NCBI GenBank assembly: GCA_964424115.1
Contig: CAYRHN010000005.1
Span: 221,051 to 285,050 of the forward strand
Direction of reading: 5' to 3'
Length of the DNA: 64,000 nt
From: CAYRHN01 sp964424115
GTDB taxonomy: Bacteria; Chloroflexota; Anaerolineae; Anaerolineales; Anaerolineaceae
Shown piece after piece: positions 1 to 6,262 of the stretch. The position numbers and the translations under genes are program-made. The stretch's first letter is position 1, and every line of letters starts with the position of its first letter. A model generated the notes under the pieces. That model was not told the DNA's origin, made no database searches, and was given only the letters and a program-made list of their open reading frames with translations.

Positions 1-1
1 A

Positions 2-967
2 ATCAAGGTACTGAAGTATACGCACCGTTCGCTCAATCCGCTGCCAGCCGACCGCCTGGTTGGCGAGGTGATGACCCGGGAGGTCGTCCACCTGCCTGCG
101 GATACGCACATTTCCAAAGTATGGGAAAAAATGCTCCAGCAAGAGGTCAAGGCGATCCCCATTGTGGACGATGCGTTGCACGTGATAGGCATTTTAACGG
201 ATGAAGACTTGATGGAACGCGCCGGAGTACGCCAGCGCTTATCCGTCGCCCTGCGCCTGGATAAAAGCGATATCGAACAGGAAATCCAGCAAGTGCGGCG
301 CTCCACCATGCAGGTGAGCGAGATCATGACCCATCCCGTGATCACTGTACAGCAAAATGATCCCCTGGGTTTGGCTACAGCGCGGATGATCCAGGCTGGG
401 TTAAAGCGCATGCCCGTCGTGAATAGCGATGGGAAACTGGTGGGGATGCTTTCCCGCTTAGATATTCTGCGTCAAATTGCTGGAAGCAACGAGCCGCTGC
501 CTGTGCCGGCTGCTCCGGCACCCGGCGCGCGCACGCTGGCAGATATCATGACCCGTAATATTCCCATGGTCTATCAAGAAGACGATCTGGGCACCCTGAT
601 CGAGAAATTTTCCAACAGCCAATCCCACCGCTTGATCGTGGTGGATGGAGAAGGTAAGGCGGTGGGGCTGGTCAGCGATTCAGATGTGGTAACCCGCGTT
701 CAACCAGCCAAACGCAGCAGCATTCTGGATGCGCTGCGCCAGATCGGCAAACCCCCGGCCGGGAAAGAGACCGCCTTTGATTTGATGTCCCCGGGCGTAC
801 TGACCGCCGCGCCGGATCTTTCGGTGGTGGAGGCTGTAAAGAAGATGCTGGATGAGGGGCGAAAATGGCTGGTCGTGGTCGATAAAGATCAACATCCATT
901 GGGGTTGGTTGATCGCCAGATCCTGCTTGAGTCGCTGATGCACACCCCTGAGACGCCTAATCCTTGA
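2..967 (+). CDS. DUF190/CBS-domain protein, 5' end outside the window
   Basis: The reading frame is open from base 2, so the gene begins upstream of the window. The first visible residues (IKVLKY) look like the last strand of a DUF190 (PII-like) domain, which precedes CBS domains in some bacterial proteins. Four CBS repeats follow, each beginning with a xxxMT/xxxMS motif (VGEVMT, VSEIMT, LADIMT, FDLMS) and ending in a V/L-G-hydrophobic strand. CBS pairs usually bind adenine nucleotides and regulate an attached or partner protein, so a soluble nucleotide-sensing role is likely; the target is unknown. The GTG at 68 and ATG at 71 are internal, not the start. The 3' end overlaps the convergent DUF5680 gene by 11 bp. 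Confidence 0.8.
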   Translation: MKVLKYTHRSLNPLPADRLVGEVMTREVVHLPADTHISKVWEKMLQQEVKAIPIVDDALHVIGILTDEDLMERAGVRQRLSVALRLDKSDIEQEIQQVRRSTMQVSEIMTHPVITVQQNDPLGLATARMIQAGLKRMPVVNSDGKLVGMLSRLDILRQIAGSNEPLPVPAAPAPGARTLADIMTRNIPMVYQEDDLGTLIEKFSNSQSHRLIVVDGEGKAVGLVSDSDVVTRVQPAKRSSILDALRQIGKPPAGKETAFDLMSPGVLTAAPDLSVVEAVKKMLDEGRKWLVVVDKDQHPLGLVDRQILLESLMHTPETPNP

Positions 968-1427
968 TCAACCCGCCGTGATAGACCAGGTCGTAGACGA
1001 TCTCCCCGGTGCGGCTGATCCATTCGCGCCCGGTGAAGAATAGGAAATCGCCCTCGCTGGTGTCGGTATAGGTATATTCCCCTTCGGTGTATTCAAACCC
1101 GCCCAGGAAGCGCTGGCGGGCATACATCTCGGTCAGGCTGACCTTGATGATCTCCCCGGCCTTAGCTGAAGTGATGCGCGAGGGCTTGAGGATGCGCCCG
1201 AAATAATTCATCGCCCAGACGGCCTTGCCGCGGAAATAGACCGCTTCCTGGCCGATAAAATCGCCCTCGCCAAGGTAGCTGTCGTGGTAGGCCCAATCTC
1301 CGTCGAAGAACTGCAGATCGTGCGAGCCGAGGCGGTAGGGGAGCAGTTTTTGGCCGGAGCCGACATAGGTGGCGCGCTTGGCGCGGATGATGAACTCGTG
1401 CAGGTCAGCCAGGGTGAATTCGGGCAT
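957..1427 (-). CDS. DUF5680 domain protein
   Basis: A 156-aa soluble protein with the features of DUF5680: an N-terminal helix with AKRATY, then a conserved SHDL...YLG...F.G.EAV and WAMNYFGR core, ending in VYHGG. The family has no defined biochemical function. I chose the ATG at 1427 because GGAGAG lies about 5 nt upstream. An alternative ATG at 1445 overlaps the stop codon of the upstream methyltransferase gene as ATGA, so the two are probably translationally coupled in either case. The gene is co-transcribed with the TylF-like gene and ends 11 bp inside the convergent CBS gene. Confidence 0.65.
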   Translation of the reverse strand: MPEFTLADLHEFIIRAKRATYVGSGQKLLPYRLGSHDLQFFDGDWAYHDSYLGEGDFIGQEAVYFRGKAVWAMNYFGRILKPSRITSAKAGEIIKVSLTEMYARQRFLGGFEYTEGEYTYTDTSEGDFLFFTGREWISRTGEIVYDLVYHGGLIKD

Positions 1428-1441
1428 GAAGTCTCTCCAGT

Positions 1442-2134
1442 TCATACGCACTCGAAAAAGATGTTATTGAGCGAAGCCAGCGCCGACACGACCCGGAACT
1501 TCAAGCCGCTCTCCTGGAGGAATTCCTCGAAGGCCTTAGGTTCATGGTCGGGGCGGCACATATCATCGAAGTAAAGGAAAACGCCCGACTTGATATAGGG
1601 GCGGAGATGATCGAGGACGCATTTGGTGGAGGAATACAGGTCGGCATCCACCATAATGACCAGCACCTCGTGCTGCGGCAGCTGGTAGGCGGGCAGGGTT
1701 TCCTCGAACCAGCCCTTGAAGAACTTCACCCGCGGGTCGGCGATCTGCGGGAGGTTGCCTTCGACATCGAAATGTCCCTTCTCATAAGGGCCGTCCACGT
1801 CGAAATCCTCGGGCAGGCCTTCGAAGCTATCGAAGCCGTGCAGAATAGAGGTGGGATTCTTGAGGGCAGCCGACCAGTAGCGCATGCTCTTACCGCGGTA
1901 GACGCCGAATTCCAGGTAGGCAACCTGCCGGTCGCGGATCTGCTCCGCCACTATGCTAAAGACCGCCTCGCGGGTGGGCAGACGCTGGCCGACCTTGAAA
2001 TTGTTTTTGACCATCCAACGGCCGAGCTTCATGTAATTGAGGGTCATTTGAAGCTGGTGCAGGCTGTGGGCAGACAGGCGCGCGCCGATCTGGGTGAGCA
2101 GTTTTTTGAAAAATAATGGGGCGGTCTGTTTCAA
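1442..2134 (-). CDS. TylF/MycF-family O-methyltransferase
   Basis: A 230-aa SAM-dependent methyltransferase of the TylF (macrocin O-methyltransferase) family, which usually methylates sugar hydroxyls. Diagnostic motifs are the SAM-binding FGVYRGKS at about residues 76-83, GFDSFEGLPE, the acidic DADLYSST and the metal-site-like YFDDM. Outside antibiotic clusters these enzymes modify glycans or are uncharacterised. Translation begins at TTG 2134, supported by GGAGA six bases upstream. The gene is the first of two on the minus strand, with the DUF5680 gene overlapping its stop. No glycosyltransferase or sugar gene is adjacent, so the substrate cannot be inferred. Confidence 0.75.
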   Translation of the reverse strand: MKQTAPLFFKKLLTQIGARLSAHSLHQLQMTLNYMKLGRWMVKNNFKVGQRLPTREAVFSIVAEQIRDRQVAYLEFGVYRGKSMRYWSAALKNPTSILHGFDSFEGLPEDFDVDGPYEKGHFDVEGNLPQIADPRVKFFKGWFEETLPAYQLPQHEVLVIMVDADLYSSTKCVLDHLRPYIKSGVFLYFDDMCRPDHEPKAFEEFLQESGLKFRVVSALASLNNIFFECV

Positions 2135-2198
2135 CGACTATCTCCTGATGTATGGGCTTGCTTCCCCCATTCTACCATTTCAAATCGCAATCTTTGAC

Positions 2199-2227
2199 AC
2201 GAATTTCACGAATTTGCACGAATTATT
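2199..2227. repeat. Degenerate tandem ACGAATTT repeat
   Basis: Three consecutive 9-10 bp units beginning ACGAATT (starting at 2199, 2208 and 2218) lie in the 163-bp gap between the methyltransferase and hydrolase genes. The units are A+T rich, unlike the flanking genes. Short arrays of this kind are scattered in intergenic DNA of many environmental bacteria. I see no promoter or hairpin in the array. Confidence 0.5.
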
Positions 2228-2297
2228 GATCAAATATCAGCAAGTCTTCTTCACGTTAGGGGTTCTTTCTCCCCCGCCGGGCAGGCTATTGGGGTAT

Positions 2298-3026
2298 TCA
2301 GTCTTGCTTTCCCTCTCCTGAAAAGTAGCTCCGCATATCCTCGATCGCTTCCGGCCTGAGATAGATATTCAGGTGGCTGCAATGCATGATCTTCTTGAGC
2401 GTCGCCCCCGGCACCAGGCGAGCGATCTCCTGGATGTGCGACTCTTTGATCAGGTCGTTCTCGGCATACAGAATACGCAAACTGGTGCGGATGCTGCCCA
2501 GGTCATTGGAAGTGAGGCCGATATCGTTCAGCATCAGGTCAAAGCGCATGACCGCCTTGCGGGTGGGCAGGCCGATCTTTTGCAGGGCGCGCAAGACCTT
2601 TGAGGCCGCGCGGAGGAAGCGTAATGAGCCGTCGGTAGTACCGCTGACCAGGTAGTTGGGGGAGATAGCGACGATCTTGGGGAACAGCTCGGGAGCCTTT
2701 TTGGCCAGGAAGAGGGCGATGTTCCCCCCGTCGCTGTAGCCGATGACGAAGGCCCGGGAAATGCCTTTGGCCTGGCACAGCCCGATCACATCCCCGGCAT
2801 ATTGCTCGATGCTGTAGCGCTGATCGTTCGAAATGGTCTCGCCGTGGCCGCGGCTGTCCACGGCAATGGTGTGGAACTGGTTGAAGTGGACCAGCTGGTA
2901 TTCGCTAAAGATGCTCTTGCTCGACGAATTGCCGTGCAGAAGGATCAGATCCGGGCCTTCGCCATGTTCGCGGCAAGCAATTTTGACCTCGCCCAGGTCG
3001 ACAAATTGTGTGGGCAGTTTTTGCAT
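2298..3026 (-). CDS. Alpha/beta hydrolase
   Basis: A 242-aa alpha/beta-hydrolase fold enzyme. The oxyanion-hole motif LLHGNSS is at about 29-35, the strand-4 segment AVDSRGHGET at 55-64, the nucleophile elbow GYSDG puts Ser98 in the catalytic position, and a C-terminal CSHLN supplies His218. A likely acidic residue lies in YAENDLI. The set is a standard Ser-Asp-His triad, so an esterase, lipase or C-C hydrolase activity is expected; the substrate is not predictable. There is no signal peptide. The ATG at 3026 follows GGAGG with about 6 nt spacing. Confidence 0.8.
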   Translation of the reverse strand: MQKLPTQFVDLGEVKIACREHGEGPDLILLHGNSSSKSIFSEYQLVHFNQFHTIAVDSRGHGETISNDQRYSIEQYAGDVIGLCQAKGISRAFVIGYSDGGNIALFLAKKAPELFPKIVAISPNYLVSGTTDGSLRFLRAASKVLRALQKIGLPTRKAVMRFDLMLNDIGLTSNDLGSIRTSLRILYAENDLIKESHIQEIARLVPGATLKKIMHCSHLNIYLRPEAIEDMRSYFSGEGKQD

Positions 3027-3152
3027 GCAAGCCCTCCTATTCCGATCGAGAAAAATACCGATACATGATTATAGCCAATTTCCACGAACAGAATGGGGCA
3101 ATCCGCCATTTTGCGTACCGAAGCCTGCGTCTCGATGTCGGTGCAGTTGCTA

Positions 3153-3180
3153 TTGAAAAATAAAACAAATGTGCTACAAT
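3153..3180 (+). promoter_or_regulatory. Promoter for a probably leaderless radical SAM mRNA
   Basis: TTGAAA (3153-3158), a 16-bp spacer and TACAAT (3175-3180) form a good sigma-70-type promoter. The expected transcription start, about 7 nt after the -10 box, falls on the ATG at 3187, and no Shine-Dalgarno sequence precedes that codon. The mRNA is therefore predicted to be leaderless. This also rules out an upstream in-frame ATG at 3169, which lies inside the promoter. Confidence 0.65.
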
Positions 3181-3186
3181 GAATTC

Positions 3187-4062
3187 ATGACCATCCGGGA
3201 GATCCAGGCAAAGACGCTGCTGGCGCATGTGCATGGCGAAGATGATTATTTCGGCATGAAATATAACATCAACCTGTATCGCGGCTGCCAGCACCAGTGC
3301 ATTTACTGCGATTCGCGCAGCAAATGCTACCAGATCGAGGATTTCCGGGATGTGCTGGTCAAGGCCAATGCCCTGGAACTGCTGGAGAAAGAGCTGCGCC
3401 GCAAGCGGGTGAAAGGCACGATCGGATTCGGTTCGATGAACGATCCCTACGGGCCAGTGGAAAGGCAGTACAACCTGACCGGACAGGCGCTGAAGCTGGC
3501 GGCGCGCTACGGTTTCCCGGTGCACCTGATCACCAAGAGCGAACTGATCCTCAAGGACATCGACATGCTGGCCGAGATCAACCAGCAGACCCTAGCGGTG
3601 GTGACGTTTTCCATCTCCACCGCGGATGACGAGCTGGCGCGCAAGGTGGAACCGGGTGCGGCCCTGCCCTCGGCGCGCTGGCGGGCCATGGCAACCCTGG
3701 CGGCGCGCGGCATCCCGACCGGCGTGGCGATGATGCCGATCCTGCCGTTCATTGAGGATACCCCGGAGAACATCACCGCCATCGTGGAGCAGACCGCCGC
3801 GCACGGCGGGAGGTATATCCTGCCGTGGTTCGGCATATCGCTGCGGGAAGGCTCGCGGGAGTATTTCTACGAACAACTGGACAAACTTTTCCCCGGCATG
3901 CGCCAAAAATACGAAGCCCGTTATGGGCTGAGCTATATCTGCCCGGCGCCCAACGCCAGGCAGTTGGAAAAGCTGTTCAGCGAACTGATCGCGCGGTTGG
4001 GTATTGCCACGCACATTCCGCGTTATAAGCCGGAAAAGGCGGAGCAATTGAATCTTTTTTAA
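3187..4062 (+). CDS. SPL-family radical SAM protein
   Basis: A 291-aa protein with a radical SAM cluster motif C34-x3-C38-x2-C41 (YRGCQHQCIYCDSR). It belongs to the spore-photoproduct-lyase-like radical SAM group (Rv2578c type), recognised by NLYRGCQHQCIYCD and a later FGSMNDPYGPVE segment. SplB itself repairs spore photoproduct, but this shorter group lacks proven function. The start at 3187 is chosen because the preceding promoter places the mRNA start there. The MGMT-like gene downstream is also repair-related, which loosely suggests DNA repair, although a repeat element separates the two. Confidence 0.7.
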   Translation: MTIREIQAKTLLAHVHGEDDYFGMKYNINLYRGCQHQCIYCDSRSKCYQIEDFRDVLVKANALELLEKELRRKRVKGTIGFGSMNDPYGPVERQYNLTGQALKLAARYGFPVHLITKSELILKDIDMLAEINQQTLAVVTFSISTADDELARKVEPGAALPSARWRAMATLAARGIPTGVAMMPILPFIEDTPENITAIVEQTAAHGGRYILPWFGISLREGSREYFYEQLDKLFPGMRQKYEARYGLSYICPAPNARQLEKLFSELIARLGIATHIPRYKPEKAEQLNLF

Positions 4063-4140
4063 CCGCAGATCAATACAAATAAATGCAGATAAATTAATAA
4101 GAAATCCTCTCATCTGCGTTCATCAGCGTTTATCTGCAGT
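4063..4140. repeat. Intergenic GCAGAT/ATCTGC repeat element
   Basis: Copies of GCAGAT occur on one side (about 4066 and 4084) and ATCTGC on the other (about 4113 and 4132), so the element can pair with itself, for example GCAGATAAA with TTTATCTGC. It resembles the AACCGCAGAT-type short repeats seen between genes in many environmental genomes. It could weakly terminate transcription of the radical SAM gene, but there is no T-run typical of an intrinsic terminator. Confidence 0.45.
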
Positions 4141-4161
4141 CCAACTCATAGGAGAAAGATT

Positions 4162-4479
4162 ATGGCTGAACAACCCCTTTACGAACGTATTTATGCCGTG
4201 GTACGGCAGATCCCTTACGGCAAGGTGGCCACCTACGGGCAGATCGCCGAAGTGGCGGGGGGCTGTACGGCGCGCATGGTCGGATATGCCATGTCAGCAG
4301 TGAAGGATGGCATGGATGTACCCTGGCAGCGGGTGATCAACCGCATGGGCAAGGTCAGCCCGCACGGGGAGGGAATCGGCACGGCCATGCAGCGCCTGCT
4401 ACTGGAAGAGGAAGGGGTGATCTTCGATGGGCAGGGACGGACCGATTTTGGAAAGTTCGGCTGGCTGGGCGAACCGTGA
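4162..4479 (+). CDS. Alkyltransferase-like protein (ATL), MGMT family
   Basis: A 105-aa protein with only the C-terminal DNA-binding domain of O6-alkylguanine-DNA alkyltransferase. The active-site PCHR motif of true MGMT is replaced by PWQRV (residues 54-58), so Trp55 stands where the alkyl-acceptor Cys would be. This is the hallmark of ATL proteins, which bind O6-alkylguanine, flip the base and flag it for nucleotide excision repair without removing the alkyl group. The helix-turn-helix arginine-finger segment (TARMVGYAM) is present. GGAGAAAG precedes the ATG. The next gene converges 2 bp downstream. Confidence 0.88.
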   Translation: MAEQPLYERIYAVVRQIPYGKVATYGQIAEVAGGCTARMVGYAMSAVKDGMDVPWQRVINRMGKVSPHGEGIGTAMQRLLLEEEGVIFDGQGRTDFGKFGWLGEP

Positions 4480-4481
4480 TC

Positions 4482-5981
4482 TTATAGTTTTTCGATCTGC
4501 CTGGCAGCAATGTAGCCGGAACACATCGAGGTGGGCACCCCGCCGCCGGGGTGGGTGGAGGCGCCGGTCAGGTACAGGCCGTTGAAGCTCTTGGAGCGGC
4601 TGGCAGGGCGGAAGACCGCCAGGCCGGTGAGGTCCTCCTGTAGACCGTAGATCGCGCCGCCGGGCAAGCCCAGCTTGCGCTCGTAGTCCAATGGGGTGGA
4701 CATATCGGCAACTTTAACGTGCTTACGCACGCCGGGGAAAAGGAAGCCGTCGAGGAAGTCCAGGGTCTGATCGATGAACAGGGGCTTCTGGGTATCCCAA
4801 TCGGTGGCTTTCAGGGCATAGGGTCCCATCAAGATCAGGTTCAACACATGGCAGCCCTTGGGAGCCAGGGAAGGATCGGTCATGGTTGGCCAGCACAACA
4901 AACCAAACTGCTCCTCGGGAATCTGTCCGGCCCGGTAGATATTCCACCAGGTGTCGTTCATTTGCTCCACCGGCAGGGGAATGAGCGTGTGGTGGGCATC
5001 CAATGGGGGCGCGGCATCCAGGCCGAGATAGACCATGGGTGCGGTGAGGGAGAGCTCATAGCTCTCCACCCCCTTACGCACCGACCAGGGCAGGTTTTCC
5101 GCGCCGATCATATCCAGGTAGAGGGTGCGGGCGTTGACATTGGAGACCACCAGCCGGCTGGTGATGACCGTGCCGTCCTGCAGGCGCACGCCGGTCACCG
5201 CCCGGCTGCCGTCCACCAGCACGCGCTGCACGCGGGTGTTTAGGCGCAGTTCCATTCCATACTGCTGCCCAAGCTGGCAAATGGCCGAGGGGATGCGACC
5301 CATCCCGCCGCGCGGGTAGTACATGCCCAGGTGCTCCAGGAAAGCGGGAATGATGGCAAAGATACCCGGCGCGCAATCCGGCGGATGCCCGGCATAGAAG
5401 GCCTGGTAAGCCATCGTCTGGCGCACGCGGTCATCCACGAAGAATTTCTTCAGCGCATCTTCATAGGTACCCAGGAAGAAAGGCAGGTATTGCAGCAGCC
5501 CGGGGTTGCGGGTGAACAACCCGGCGAAATCACCCATGGTATTCATCGGGATGCGGAAGAACTCGTCCCCGCCGCTCTTGGCGAACTGCTCAAAACACTG
5601 GTAGATCTTGACGAGATTTTCCCGGTCGGGGGGCGAGATCTGGCCGATCACCTCCGCAGCAGCCTGCAAATCGCGCGGGATGGAAAGGCGCGTTCCGTCG
5701 CGGAACACACAGGAATAGATCGGGTCGCACGGCAGCAAGTCCAGCTCTTTTTCCAGGCTGCTGCCCAGTTCGTTGAAGACCAATTCCATGTTGGCGATCC
5801 CCTCGACGATCGAGGCGCCGATATCGAAATGGAATCCGTCCCGTTCAAAGGTGGAGCAGCAGCCGCCGATCATCCCGGCCTGCTCCAACACCAATACCTT
5901 GCGGCCTTGTTTGGCCAGGATAGACCCGGCGGTCAAACCGCCCAGGCCGGCTCCGATGACAATGACATCATATTCAGGCAT
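4482..5981 (-). CDS. CrtI-like FAD-dependent desaturase/isomerase
   Basis: A 499-aa flavoprotein of the phytoene desaturase/carotenoid isomerase family. An N-terminal dinucleotide-binding IGAGLGGLTAG follows VIV at about residues 5-18, with the acidic E of VLVLEQ after it. The C-terminus carries the family signature LTGASTHPGGGVPTSMCSGYIAA. Relatives desaturate or isomerise carotenoids or reduce polyprenyl chains. No phytoene synthase gene is nearby, so the substrate is uncertain. The ATG at 5981 follows AGGAGG, which overlaps the stop codon of a 48-aa membrane protein gene, so the two are co-transcribed. Confidence 0.78.
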   Translation of the reverse strand: MPEYDVIVIGAGLGGLTAGSILAKQGRKVLVLEQAGMIGGCCSTFERDGFHFDIGASIVEGIANMELVFNELGSSLEKELDLLPCDPIYSCVFRDGTRLSIPRDLQAAAEVIGQISPPDRENLVKIYQCFEQFAKSGGDEFFRIPMNTMGDFAGLFTRNPGLLQYLPFFLGTYEDALKKFFVDDRVRQTMAYQAFYAGHPPDCAPGIFAIIPAFLEHLGMYYPRGGMGRIPSAICQLGQQYGMELRLNTRVQRVLVDGSRAVTGVRLQDGTVITSRLVVSNVNARTLYLDMIGAENLPWSVRKGVESYELSLTAPMVYLGLDAAPPLDAHHTLIPLPVEQMNDTWWNIYRAGQIPEEQFGLLCWPTMTDPSLAPKGCHVLNLILMGPYALKATDWDTQKPLFIDQTLDFLDGFLFPGVRKHVKVADMSTPLDYERKLGLPGGAIYGLQEDLTGLAVFRPASRSKSFNGLYLTGASTHPGGGVPTSMCSGYIAARQIEKL

Positions 5982-5993
5982 GGCATCATCCTC

Positions 5994-6140
5994 CTACACC
6001 GTATACCGCAGCGGCAGATAGGGAACCTGGCGCGCAAGGTAGGCCAGGAAGCGTTTACGCGACGGCGACAGGCGCTGGTAAAGGGTATATAAGGCCCAGG
6101 CCAGCGCGGCGCCCAATACAAACCCCAATATTCTTTTCAT
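5994..6140 (-). CDS. Small single-pass membrane protein (48 aa)
   Basis: An ATG at 6140 is preceded by GGAGGG at good spacing and opens a 48-codon frame ending at TAG 5994-5996. The product has one hydrophobic helix (ILGFVLGAALAWALYTLY, about residues 4-21) followed by a basic, aromatic tail rich in Arg and Tyr, so an N-out/C-in membrane anchor is likely. Its stop codon is embedded in the Shine-Dalgarno of the CrtI-like gene, a sign of coupling. It may anchor or assist that oxidoreductase; there is no recognised family. Confidence 0.6.
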   Translation of the reverse strand: MKRILGFVLGAALAWALYTLYQRLSPSRKRFLAYLARQVPYLPLRYTV

Positions 6141-6262
6141 GTTATCCCTCCAGGAAATGACCGTGATTTTCATTATATATCTGTTCCGGAAAAATATTAC
6201 CCAAAACCAATGTATTTATCATATAATCACATTAACAGGCAATGTCTTGAGAGGAGTTTTAC
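6141..6262. promoter_or_regulatory. Divergent promoter region
   Basis: This 122-bp AT-rich gap separates two divergent transcription units. A TATAAT for the plus-strand ATPase lies at 6222-6227, and a minus-strand TATAAT for the small membrane protein/CrtI operon lies at 6172-6177. No convincing -35 box is visible for either. Both genes have clear ribosome binding sites (GAGGAG on the plus side, GGAGGG on the minus side). Confidence 0.45.

Noticed and set aside
3169..3186. Earlier in-frame ATG for the radical SAM gene
   Set aside because: It lies within the promoter hexamer region; transcription should start at 3187.
4162..4479. True O6-alkylguanine-DNA alkyltransferase
   Set aside because: The acceptor Cys is replaced by Trp and the N-terminal domain is missing, so it is an ATL.
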